Under the pieces are notes generated by a model. The model did not search any database and had not been told where the DNA came from. It was given only the letters and a program-made list of their open reading frames with translations. From the NCBI RefSeq assembly GCF_014897985.1, contig NZ_JABUZA010000014.1:1-64000 (forward strand): a DNA stretch of 64,000 nt, written 5' to 3'. Below are positions 1-7,565 of this stretch, one piece after another. A program made the translations under genes and the position numbers. This stretch comes from Halomonas colorata. GTDB taxonomy: Bacteria; Pseudomonadota; Gammaproteobacteria; Pseudomonadales; Halomonadaceae. Each line of letters opens with the position of its first letter. Positions within the stretch are counted from its first letter, which is position 1.

Positions 1-77
1 AGAAGAATGTCTGAATTTTCGATTTTTTCTCGGCTCAAGTGAGCGGTGATGAATATCGGCAGTTATTCAGACCTTCC

Positions 78-791
78 CTAGCTAAGAGGTAGATCAAACG
101 TAAAATTCTTGATAACACTAGGATGTAAACAGCTACGTAAAAACGTGTTCATAGGCTTCATATCATTTGACGAGTAGAAATCCAGCATCAATGTATTGAA
201 TTCCTGCTGACGTTTAGCGGGAACGTTAATAATTGGAAATCCATATGCCAGCAAGATGCCGTTCATCAAAAAACGACCTGTACGCTTGTTTACATCCCAA
301 AAAAACTGAGCCCTGGCTATTTGAAGAAACGCAGTGATCGCTTGATCATAGCAATCAATTTCACTTTTCACCTGCCTCTGTAAGCTCTGCCATCTTGCTT
401 CAAGCTGCTCAGGCGCGGGCGGCTCATAATCAGACCCTGAAATCGTGACATAGCCGGAACGAAACTTTCCCCATTCCAAAGCTTCCTCTTTACCCGCTAT
501 GGCATGGATATTTAAAACTGTTTCTTTATCAAAGCTAAACTTACCTTGATCGACTAGATCAAATATATATTTCCAAGCCTTCGCCTGATTAATCGCCATA
601 TTCTGATCGCTGATTTTGTGACCACCGACCGTAATCCCATCCAGAATCGTTTGCACTTCAGGTAGCGTCATGGCGACCCCTTCCAGGTTCACCGCATCGT
701 AAACGAGGGCTGGTACATCCCGCACAGCAAGTTGCCGAGCCAAGCGAACGTTAGGCTTCATATTCCACTGTTTATCGTGTGCGGTTGTCAT
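78..791 (-). CDS. Fic-domain protein with altered catalytic motif
   Basis: 237 aa. The Fic fold is recognisable from the helix-loop-helix core at residues 160-180, the upstream WGKFRSG and YEPP segments near 107-125, and an NLEG stretch near residue 35 that resembles the inhibitory (S/T)xxxE(G/N) helix. Classical Fic enzymes transfer AMP or another nucleotide phosphate to protein hydroxyls with the motif HPFx(D/E)GNGRxxR. Here the motif reads QFFWDVNKRTGR (residues 162-173), so the catalytic His is Gln and two Gly are Val and Lys, while Asn168, Arg170 and Arg173 remain. The protein may use a different chemistry or have lost AMPylation activity. An in-frame ATG at residue 11 is an alternative start. 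No toxin-antitoxin partner is visible next to it. Confidence 0.8.
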   Translation of the reverse strand: MTTAHDKQWNMKPNVRLARQLAVRDVPALVYDAVNLEGVAMTLPEVQTILDGITVGGHKISDQNMAINQAKAWKYIFDLVDQGKFSFDKETVLNIHAIAGKEEALEWGKFRSGYVTISGSDYEPPAPEQLEARWQSLQRQVKSEIDCYDQAITAFLQIARAQFFWDVNKRTGRFLMNGILLAYGFPIINVPAKRQQEFNTLMLDFYSSNDMKPMNTFLRSCLHPSVIKNFTFDLPLS

Positions 792-801
792 AGAACGTTC
801 T
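792..801. promoter_or_regulatory. 10-bp perfect palindrome abutting the fic start codon
   Basis: AGAACGTTCT is perfectly self-complementary and lies directly upstream of the Fic start codon on the minus strand, where a ribosome binding site would normally be. It could be an operator, but a 10-bp palindrome can also arise by chance. Confidence 0.25.
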
Positions 802-917
802 CTGTATCCAGCAAGTTGATTAAATATATCACTACGGCACGGGCAGTAGATCGGCTACATGCACCATCGATTTATTTCAGGGCAGAAATATCCCCAGCGG
901 TGGTTTGCGGCTAATAC

Positions 918-1490
918 TCACTGGTGATGGCCAGAAGCCAATAGCTTTAGCGCCTCACCAGTGCTAAAGATAGCCGCATACTCCCCTTCCAAGTTCGCCA
1001 GTGACATGGCGTGCACTTCATCCGCCGTACGGTAAGTGCCTGCGTAGTCCTGCTTGGCAAAGGTAAAAGTGGCATCCGCGACAACGTGGGTATCAAAGCC
1101 AAGATTACCGGCTGTGCGAGCGGTGGCTTCAACCGAATTGCTGGTACTCACACCAACGATAACCAGCCGCTTGATCTCGCGAGCGTGGAGCCAGCGCTCT
1201 AAGCCTGAGTGGGTAAACGCACAGGGTATGTTCTTTTCTACTACGTGCTCTTTAGGTTGCGGGGCTAGTGCAGGCTGGAACTCTGCGCCTGGTAACCCCG
1301 GCCAAAATGGCGAGCTGGGGGTGCGTGAGATATGGCGTACATGCACTACGGGCCAGCCCGCTTTACGCCATTCAGTGAGCAGGCTCTGAATATTATTTTC
1401 GGCATCCGGGTTATTGCGCTCACCGATGGCGGGATCGCTCATTCCTCGCTGCATATCGATGACCATCAGGGCGACAAGTTGATTACTCAT
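918..1490 (-). CDS. Isochorismatase-fold cysteine-hydrolase family protein
   Basis: 190 aa, the usual length for the family. VIDMQ near residue 12 supplies the catalytic Asp and VEKNIPCAF supplies the catalytic Lys (K86). The third position of the Asp-Lys-Cys triad, in the segment usually read as (T)xxCVxxTAR, is TSNSVEATAR here, so Ser119 replaces Cys. Members of the family hydrolyse amides or isochorismate; the Ser variant makes the chemistry uncertain. It is probably cytosolic, with no signal peptide. It stands alone, convergent with nothing, between the Fic gene and a small membrane-protein gene. A GAGG sequence lies about 14 bases upstream of the ATG, which is a long spacing. Confidence 0.85.
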   Translation of the reverse strand: MSNQLVALMVIDMQRGMSDPAIGERNNPDAENNIQSLLTEWRKAGWPVVHVRHISRTPSSPFWPGLPGAEFQPALAPQPKEHVVEKNIPCAFTHSGLERWLHAREIKRLVIVGVSTSNSVEATARTAGNLGFDTHVVADATFTFAKQDYAGTYRTADEVHAMSLANLEGEYAAIFSTGEALKLLASGHHQ

Positions 1491-1588
1491 TGCTAATTCA
1501 ACGTCCTCTTTTGTGTGCTTCTTGGATCAGGAATACACTCAGGCACGAATAGGAAAGCTAAGCGATACTGACCAACCATTACTTTCAA

Positions 1589-2035
1589 TTATTTAAAATA
1601 CTTCAACCACCGATACAGCTTGCCTAAAAAACGTGTGCCCAGCATTAATCCAATGCTGAGTATAACCACTGCCAGCGAACCGTAAGCTACCATTCCGCCC
1701 CACGTCCATTGGCTAATCGCCGTGCCCAAGTGCTGAACGAAAAGATACACGCCGATTAAGAAACTACCGGCCCGTACCAAGCCTGCCTCGCTGATGGATA
1801 AGGCTGAGCCAACACTATCACTGTCATGAATTTTATTGGCCAGAGTTACGGCAGAAAACCACAGTGCGATGCCCACGATAATAGGAATAACAACGGTGGC
1901 CACTAGTCCTGGCAGCCACTGGGTTAGCTCTGCCTCAAAGCTTGGGCTAAACAGCAACGGCGATACGCTAAGTAAAGGATTGATGGCAAGGTAAACGGCG
2001 AGCAATCGAATCAGCAAAATAGAAAAAGGTTTCAT
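1589..2035 (-). CDS. Small four-helix membrane protein, unknown
   Basis: 148 aa from the ATG at 2035, which has an AGG-type ribosome binding site about 9 bases upstream. A longer reading from 2128 adds 31 residues with no such site. The chain alternates about four hydrophobic segments (residues 3-25, 38-60, 88-108 and 116-138) and ends in a basic tail (YRWLKYFK). I do not recognise a family, and no catalytic motif is visible. It lies downstream of a possible operator palindrome at 2107-2132. Confidence 0.65.
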   Translation of the reverse strand: MKPFSILLIRLLAVYLAINPLLSVSPLLFSPSFEAELTQWLPGLVATVVIPIIVGIALWFSAVTLANKIHDSDSVGSALSISEAGLVRAGSFLIGVYLFVQHLGTAISQWTWGGMVAYGSLAVVILSIGLMLGTRFLGKLYRWLKYFK

Positions 2036-2106
2036 GGGTTTACCTAACACGCAAAACTTAAGCATAAGCCAACTTTGGCACGAAATCCCGATAGCAGATA
2101 CAACAT

Positions 2107-2132
2107 CGCCCTGATAATTGTTTATCAAGGCG
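2107..2132. promoter_or_regulatory. 26-bp near-perfect palindrome
   Basis: Arms CGCC-c-TGATAA and TTATCA-a-GGCG flank a TTGT centre, with only one mismatched pair. It lies about 70 bp upstream of the membrane-protein start at 2035 and 40 bp past the stop of the next gene. There is no U-tract on either strand, so an operator fits better than an intrinsic terminator. Confidence 0.35.
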
Positions 2133-2174
2133 ATGAGGCAGCACCGTTATATCAAGAGTTATTGGATCGGTTAA

Positions 2175-2645
2175 TTAACGATCGCGAATGGCAATAGGCC
2201 CAATAGGTGCAACGTTGGGCATAAAGATGGTGACCTCATTAACATCGTGCAGAGGGGCAACGAAATCTGCTTTCCAGGAGCCGACGCGAGGGTTCTTGGA
2301 AGGATCATAATTAAAGCCCAGATGCAGGTTATCCGGTGCGACCACGCCCCCATCTTTACGTAGCAACGAGAATGACTGGTCACCAAACTCGGCGTAGATC
2401 TGTCCATCAATGCGCTCTAACGGAATGTCTTCGTAAATAAGTTCGCCGGAATAACCGGGGTAGTCGGTCACAAAGCGCACCTCAATATGCAAAACGCCAT
2501 CCTTGCGCACGGCCTTGTAAGGCTCGGCATAGGCGTGGCCACTGGCAGTGGGTGCCTGCTCAGCGTTGAGGGCAAGGGCCGGGCTGCTAGCCACTGCCGC
2601 CAGCGTTAGAAAAGAAAGGCTTAAAAAAGTGGTTCGAAGCTTCAT
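2175..2645 (-). CDS. Secreted (periplasmic) protein, unknown
   Basis: 156 aa with a clear signal peptide: MKLR, a hydrophobic core, then SSPALALNA, predicting cleavage near residue 26. The mature part is about 130 aa, polar and probably beta-rich, with no cysteines and no family I recognise. It follows the alkaline phosphatase gene on the same strand, separated by 87 bp that hold a UUCG-capped hairpin, so the two may share a transcript. This hints at, but does not show, a role in phosphate or phosphoester metabolism in the periplasm. Confidence 0.75.
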   Translation of the reverse strand: MKLRTTFLSLSFLTLAAVASSPALALNAEQAPTASGHAYAEPYKAVRKDGVLHIEVRFVTDYPGYSGELIYEDIPLERIDGQIYAEFGDQSFSLLRKDGGVVAPDNLHLGFNYDPSKNPRVGSWKADFVAPLHDVNEVTIFMPNVAPIGPIAIRDR

Positions 2646-2686
2646 ATCTGGCTCTATTCGAAAGTTTCGTAAGTGTCTAACGGAAT

Positions 2687-2708
2687 AGAGCCGCCCGAAG
2701 GCGGCTCT
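2687..2708 (-). promoter_or_regulatory. UUCG-capped hairpin between the phosphatase and the periplasmic-protein gene
   Basis: On the minus strand the nine-base stem AGAGCCGCC pairs with GGCGGCTCT around a TTCG tetraloop. There is no T-tract after it, so it is not a canonical terminator. It could stabilise the upstream phosphatase mRNA or partly terminate transcription before the downstream gene. Confidence 0.5.
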
Positions 2709-2732
2709 TAGGTAATTGCAGTACGTGAGTAT

Positions 2733-4172
2733 TTACTCGGCGTCGATACCAAAGGCGTTCAGGCCCGCGCGGAATACGTCGGTGTTGTCGACCCAGTAGT
2801 GGCTGTCTGCATCCACTTCGTAGCGGGAAAGTCCTTCTTCTTGCTGAGCGATGTCATAGAAGAACTCGGCACCTGCACCGTGAGCATACAGCGGCACCAG
2901 TTCACGGGTGTGGGTGTCGGAGTGCCAACGTACCAGCGGTAGCGCACCAGCGCCCTGATTGACGATCGGGCTATAGGCATTGACGTCAGAATCAGGACCT
3001 TGCAGCAGGCCGTTGCCGTGGTCGGTAGTAACGATGATCAGCGTATCGTCCCAGGAGCTGTTGTTTTCTACCCACTCGACAGCGGCTTCGACGGCTTCGT
3101 TGAAGTCGATCTGTTCTTCGATGATACGCGGCAGGTTATTGGCATGAGCGGCCCAATCGACGGCGCCGCCTTCAACCATCAGGAAGAAGCCGTTTTCGTT
3201 GCCGGTTTCGCTGGCGTTGAGCACGTTCAGGGCAGCCCCGGTCAGGGTAGCCAAGCTCGGAGAGGTATCCAGGAAGTTGCCACCGCTCACACCAGGACGG
3301 TTGTATTGAAGGGTCTGAATGTTCTGCACCAGGCCCAGCAGCTTGTCCTTGGGCAGGTCGATTTCACCGGCGGCCAGCGCTTCAAAGTCTTCCTTACTTT
3401 CGATAAAGGCGTAATCCGTTTCGCCGTCCATCAAACGCTGGTAGTACTCTTCACCACCGATAAAGCGAAAATTGCTCTCCCCGGGGTTATCGACACGCTC
3501 GCCTGCCGCATCGTAATAAGGGTGGCCGGTACCGATGGCCACAGTGGCAAGGCCGGAATCAACGATTTCACGGCCAATCGCGCTGTAGTCGTTGCGACTT
3601 ACGTTATGGGCCAGGAAACCGGCCGGAGTGGCGTGTGAAATCTGCACGGAAGAGACAACGCCTAGAGCACGGCCGCTTTCCACCGTGTATTCGCCGATAT
3701 GCTTGAGCGACTCATCGTCGTTGGACCAGTTGATGGCATTGTTGAAAGTCTTTTGGCCGGACGCCAGTGCAGTCGCCGCCGCGGCGCTATCGGTGTAATC
3801 GGCGCGGGCATAGTCGTAACCGGCAAAGTAGCCTTTGTAGTTACCCAGGCTGCCCTCGTAAACGGTGTCTACCGCTTCGTCGTTCCAAAGCTCGGCTGGC
3901 TCAAACGTGACCGTACCCTCATCGCTCTTGGTGGGCGTATTGGAGGTATTCAGCGGATGAGTGGCCATGAAAAGCTGCACATCAAACTCATCGTAAACTT
4001 CATGACCCAGCGCACCATGACGGAAGTAACTTGCCGCGCGGAACGTCTCAATACCGGTACCGTCGGTGATCATCAATATAACGTTCTTAGCCGTATCTTC
4101 CTGCGCTAATGCTGGCGTAACCATGATTGATGCCAGTGCTAACGTGAGTGCATTCCACTTAAAATTTTTCAT
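2733..4172 (-). CDS. phoA: Alkaline phosphatase (PhoA family), secreted
   Basis: 479 aa. It hydrolyses phosphomonoesters in the periplasm or outside the cell. A signal peptide ends near ALAQED. Metal- and phosphate-binding motifs are present in family order: ITDG near residue 37, the nucleophile Ser in YTDSAAAATALASGQKT near residue 129, the EGGAVDWAAH segment, TTDHGNG, and a C-terminal HSDTHTRELVPLYAHG. The ATG at 4178 abuts an AAGGG sequence, so the next ATG at 4172, six bases from that sequence, is the better start. It is divergent from the radical SAM gene. I saw no convincing Pho box in the 258-bp gap. The gene symbol reflects family membership, not proven orthology. Confidence 0.9.
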   Translation of the reverse strand: MKNFKWNALTLALASIMVTPALAQEDTAKNVILMITDGTGIETFRAASYFRHGALGHEVYDEFDVQLFMATHPLNTSNTPTKSDEGTVTFEPAELWNDEAVDTVYEGSLGNYKGYFAGYDYARADYTDSAAAATALASGQKTFNNAINWSNDDESLKHIGEYTVESGRALGVVSSVQISHATPAGFLAHNVSRNDYSAIGREIVDSGLATVAIGTGHPYYDAAGERVDNPGESNFRFIGGEEYYQRLMDGETDYAFIESKEDFEALAAGEIDLPKDKLLGLVQNIQTLQYNRPGVSGGNFLDTSPSLATLTGAALNVLNASETGNENGFFLMVEGGAVDWAAHANNLPRIIEEQIDFNEAVEAAVEWVENNSSWDDTLIIVTTDHGNGLLQGPDSDVNAYSPIVNQGAGALPLVRWHSDTHTRELVPLYAHGAGAEFFYDIAQQEEGLSRYEVDADSHYWVDNTDVFRAGLNAFGIDAE

Positions 4173-4392
4173 TTTCATCCCTTGGCTAAATTTAGCTAAC
4201 TCGTTATTCGGCTAAGCCTAACGTTTGAAAATGTCATTTCTATGAATCTGAATTAATAAAATTAATTTTTGCTAATAAACGATTGGCTGCTTTCTACTCA
4301 CTCATTAACGGGCCATTCAATAACGCCCCGTCTTAGCCATAAATTCGCCAATAAATCGCCCAAGGCTTGCACGTTCAGCCACACCGCATATA

Positions 4393-4416
4393 CTGTATAT
4401 ATAAACATATATACAG
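4393..4416. promoter_or_regulatory. LexA-like (SOS) inverted repeat
   Basis: A perfect 10-bp inverted repeat, CTGTATATAT and ATATATACAG, flanks AAAC and ends 14 bp before the radical SAM start. The first 16 bases match the enterobacterial LexA consensus CTGTATATATATACAG at 14 positions. The arms are spaced four bases further apart than in a classical SOS box, so LexA could bind the left or right half as an overlapping imperfect box. From memory, PA0069 of Pseudomonas aeruginosa is listed in the LexA regulon, which fits. Confidence 0.6.
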
Positions 4417-4430
4417 ATAGAGGCAGGCGT

Positions 4431-5516
4431 ATGGCGTCTCTCGGTAAACCATCAGCGCAAACTACCGTGCATAAAGGGCGTGGGGCTACTTATGATCCGC
4501 ACAACCGCTTTGCGCCAACCCACAGCGTGGCGGAGGATGATGGCTGGTGGCGAGAGGAAGCCTCCACCACGTTGGTCACGGAAGTACGCGAAGAAACCAG
4601 TAAAAGCGCGCTCTCCTGGAATAAATCGCCCGACCTTCCTTTTGACCGCTCGTTGAATCCTTACCGAGGCTGTGAGCACGGCTGCGTTTACTGCTACGCC
4701 CGGCCCTCCCATGCTTACTGGGATTTATCGCCGGGCCTTGATTTTGAAACCAAGCTGATTGCTCGCAACGGCTTGGTGGAGCGCTTAAGTGAGGAATTTT
4801 GCAAACCGGGCTATGTCTGCCGGCCTATCAACCTCTCGGGCAATACCGATTGCTACCAACCGCTGGAAGCCAAGCGCCAGTTAACGCGCCAGCTGCTTGA
4901 GCTTTTATTGGCATGCCGCCATCCGGTCATTATCGTGACCAAAAGCACTCTGGTGCTAAGGGATATTGACCTACTGGCTGAAATGGCGGAACACTGTCTG
5001 GTGCGTGTGTTTGTTAGCCTGACCAGCCTGGATGCCAATATGAAGCGCACACTTGAACCCCGTGCGGCCTCTCCTCAGGCACGCTTAAAAGTCATCCGCG
5101 AGCTTAATACCGCAGGCATTCCTGTGGGCACTTTGGTTAGCCCGGTTATTCCAGGGCTTACCGACCACGAAATAGAGCGCATTCTGGAAGCCGCCAGCCG
5201 CGCAGGCGCACGAACAGCCACCTGGATGTTGCTACGTTTGCCTCATGAGGTAGCGCCGCTTTTTGAAGCATGGCTTGAAGCTCACTACCCTGAGCGAGCG
5301 GCGAAAGTAATGAGCCTGATGCGCCAATGCCGGGGCGGGAAGGCCTATGATGCCCAGTTTGGCAAACGCTTTCGCGGTGAAGGAATTTTTGCCGATATGA
5401 TCGCCCAGCGCTTTAATCGCGCCAGCCGTCAGTGGAATTTCCAGGCACGCACCGAGCAGGGGCTGAATACCCGAGACTTTCGACCGCCCAATGCCCAAGG
5501 CGATCTCTTTTATTAG
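4431..5516 (+). CDS. PA0069-family radical SAM protein
   Basis: 361 aa from the ATG at 4431, which has a GAGGC sequence about 8 bases upstream. A longer reading from 4269 would run through the LexA-like palindrome and is unlikely. The Fe-S cluster motif CEHGCVYC (CxxxCxxC) lies near residue 81, followed by a TIM-barrel-type domain with the SAM-binding segments LSGNTD, IVTKS and VSPVIPGLTD. The family is related to spore photoproduct lyase (SplB-like), but its substrate is not established. The upstream LexA-like site suggests DNA-damage induction. It is likely a single-gene unit. Confidence 0.9.
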   Translation: MASLGKPSAQTTVHKGRGATYDPHNRFAPTHSVAEDDGWWREEASTTLVTEVREETSKSALSWNKSPDLPFDRSLNPYRGCEHGCVYCYARPSHAYWDLSPGLDFETKLIARNGLVERLSEEFCKPGYVCRPINLSGNTDCYQPLEAKRQLTRQLLELLLACRHPVIIVTKSTLVLRDIDLLAEMAEHCLVRVFVSLTSLDANMKRTLEPRAASPQARLKVIRELNTAGIPVGTLVSPVIPGLTDHEIERILEAASRAGARTATWMLLRLPHEVAPLFEAWLEAHYPERAAKVMSLMRQCRGGKAYDAQFGKRFRGEGIFADMIAQRFNRASRQWNFQARTEQGLNTRDFRPPNAQGDLFY

Positions 5517-5603
5517 CGCTTAATAAAAAGGCATCTGATCGGCGTTCTCTGGATAGCAAAGAGTGCCTGACAAATGCCTTGAAGATACTATCTATACATA
5601 GCC

Positions 5604-5834
5604 TTAATTACGCCGCTCACGCAGCTCATTAAGCACCAGTGTGAAAAAGCCTCGGATCTCATCGAGTTTGGGACGCGCTTGTTCAATCAGCGTATCGAAC
5701 GGCTCCAGTTCGCGCTCCTGAGCTTCTCTCTCGGCCAGCTCATCGCGTATTTCTTCAATAAGCTCGGCTGAATCATCGAGCATGGACTTGAGTTCAGCGG
5801 TCGAGGTTGAAACGATCTTTTGATGGGGCGTCAT
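5604..5834 (-). CDS. Small charged helical protein next to the Na/Pi symporter
   Basis: 76 aa, nearly all helix-forming and rich in Glu, Arg and Leu (for example ELIEEIRDELAEREAQEREL), so a coiled coil is likely. There is no signal peptide. GAGG lies 8 bases before the ATG. The gene starts 10 bp after the symporter stop, so the two are almost certainly one operon. Many Na/phosphate symporters of this family carry a C-terminal PhoU-like helical domain, which the neighbour lacks. This protein may fill that role, which is inference only. Confidence 0.7.
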   Translation of the reverse strand: MTPHQKIVSTSTAELKSMLDDSAELIEEIRDELAEREAQERELEPFDTLIEQARPKLDEIRGFFTLVLNELRERRN

Positions 5835-5844
5835 GTTTTTTACC

Positions 5845-7029
5845 TCAAAGCAGCGTCGTGAATGCGATCAGGATGGCCGGTATGACAATAAATACGCTTA
5901 ATACCCAAGCGGCCGCCAAAGCTTTTCTTTCTGAAGCTACACGGCCTAACCATTCAGCGCCTTTTACCGGCAGCGGGCGAAGAAACGGAAGTCCGAAAAT
6001 GACGACTACCGCCAATAGATTAAAGAATAGATGAACCAGAGCGATCTCAAGGGCCAATATGGCCGTGGCGCCGGTTATTGCGGTGGCTGCAAGCAGCGCC
6101 GTAAAGGTCGTGCCGATGTTAGTGCCCAAGGTGAAGGGATAAATCTGACGTAATGAGAACGCGCCTGACCCCGCTAATGGCACCATTAAACTGGTGGTCG
6201 TGGATGAGGACTGTACTAAAAATGTTACCACCGCGCCGGAAGCAATACCGGCAACCGGGCCACGCCCGATGGCTTTATGCATTATATTTTTTGCCTGTCC
6301 TACCATTAATACTCTCAGCAGCGCACCGATATAACGAATCGCTAAAAAAATCAGCGCAATGCCAAAAACAATCATGGCAATTCCACCGGCAACCGTGGGC
6401 AGGTTCATGGCCACACTTTCAACAGTAGAGGTAATCGGCTTCGTTGCCATGCCGACAATATTGATGCTACCCATGGAAAGATCGGCGTCGCCGTAAAATA
6501 GAAATGCCGTGCTTTGCGCCATCTTCTCCAACGGATGAAAGATAAGTTCGATAGGCAGGAAAATAGCCACCGCCAGCAAGTTAAAAAAGTCATGCACTGT
6601 TGCTGCGGAGAACGCGCGTTTAAACTCAGCTTTATCGCGTACATGACCCAGGCTTACCAGCGTATTGGTAACCGTTGTGCCTATATTCGCGCCCATGATC
6701 ATGGGGACCGCGGTGGCAACCGGCAATCCACCGGCCACAAAGGCGACGATAACCGAGGTAACGGTGGAGGATGACTGAATCAACGCCGTAGCGACAATCC
6801 CGACCATCAGGCCAACAAAGGGATTGGTGGCAAACTCAAAAAGCTGTTGGGCATGATCGCCAGCAGCTATTTTGAAACCGTTACCAATAATTGATACTGC
6901 ACAAATCAAAAAGTACACCAGCAAGGCAAGCGTGAGCCACTGCCTTAATGTCCCTTTGCGCCTGACCTTTACCCTTCCACGCTGGCTGGGTAACACCTCT
7001 TGTACAGCGCTATTAATATTCTCGGCCAT
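5845..7029 (-). CDS. Na+/phosphate symporter family protein (PNaS/NptA-like)
   Basis: 394 aa. Two inverted halves each carry the family's QSSS motif (ALIQSSSTVTS and FLVQSSSTTTS) and a GANIGTTVTN or GTNIGTTFTA segment, with about nine membrane spans. It should couple sodium to phosphate uptake or export across the inner membrane. The chain ends soon after the last membrane segment, so the C-terminal PhoU-like domain of longer relatives is absent. The ATG at 7029 sits 9 bases after AAGAGG; the GTG at 7038 touches that sequence and is less likely. It is followed at 10 bp by a small helical-protein gene. Confidence 0.88.
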   Translation of the reverse strand: MAENINSAVQEVLPSQRGRVKVRRKGTLRQWLTLALLVYFLICAVSIIGNGFKIAAGDHAQQLFEFATNPFVGLMVGIVATALIQSSSTVTSVIVAFVAGGLPVATAVPMIMGANIGTTVTNTLVSLGHVRDKAEFKRAFSAATVHDFFNLLAVAIFLPIELIFHPLEKMAQSTAFLFYGDADLSMGSINIVGMATKPITSTVESVAMNLPTVAGGIAMIVFGIALIFLAIRYIGALLRVLMVGQAKNIMHKAIGRGPVAGIASGAVVTFLVQSSSTTTSLMVPLAGSGAFSLRQIYPFTLGTNIGTTFTALLAATAITGATAILALEIALVHLFFNLLAVVVIFGLPFLRPLPVKGAEWLGRVASERKALAAAWVLSVFIVIPAILIAFTTLL

Positions 7030-7232
7030 TTGCCACACCCTCTTGGAAGGAAAAACGCCCTGATGCCCACCTACTTCAACGAAGGATGGCGGCTATAGGT
7101 GACATAAGCGTGACAACAGCGTGGCACTATGATGTTAGTGCAAATAGAGTGGACACACATATTAAACGGTGGCTGTGGCAAAAAGCGTTCCGTATGCTTT
7201 AGCCGACGCTCATTTTTAAGGCAATCACACTT

Positions 7233-7544
7233 ATGGCCGATGCTCTCAGCAAGACAAAATCCAGCTTCTATCGCCGTCTTTACGTGGCTTACCTGATCGA
7301 TCAGGGAGTCTCTAGCGTGCCTGCGCTCGTGAGCTTCTGCGGCATGCCGCGTCGTACGGCTCAGGACACCATCACCTCGCTTGCCGAGCTGGATATTGAA
7401 TGCCAATTTCAAACGACACAAGGCGAGCGCCATAACAGCGGTGAATACCGGATTATCAGTTGGGGTCCTATTGATCCTGCCTGGGTCAAGAAGCAAGCAA
7501 ACCAGCTGGCCGAAGCGCTTGACTACCCCGCTCTCTCGGCTTGA
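7233..7544 (+). CDS. Small winged-helix DNA-binding protein
   Basis: 103 aa. The N-terminal two thirds read as a helix-turn-helix domain (SFYRRLYVAYLID, then MPRRTAQDTITSLAELDI as the likely recognition region) followed by a short wing (GEYRIISWG). I expect a cytosolic transcription factor. Regulated genes are unknown. It is convergent with the copper ATPase gene (22 bp between stops) and divergent from the symporter. The exact family was not identified with certainty. Confidence 0.75.
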   Translation: MADALSKTKSSFYRRLYVAYLIDQGVSSVPALVSFCGMPRRTAQDTITSLAELDIECQFQTTQGERHNSGEYRIISWGPIDPAWVKKQANQLAEALDYPALSA

Positions 7545-7565
7545 TTAATGTGCTGATTCAGCGGA

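Noticed and set aside
1-77. End of a gene at the left edge
   Set aside because: A plus-strand frame stops at 40-42, but 13 codons are too few to identify a product.
3000-3638. 212-codon plus-strand frame inside phoA
   Set aside because: The phosphatase on the other strand has all catalytic motifs, while this frame has none and no ribosome binding site.
4179-4260. Pho box upstream of the alkaline phosphatase
   Set aside because: Only loose TGACA/TTCATA matches at poor spacing; not enough to call.
7071-7496. Minus-strand 141-codon frame overlapping the winged-helix gene
   Set aside because: Antisense to a better-supported small DNA-binding protein and lacks any domain.
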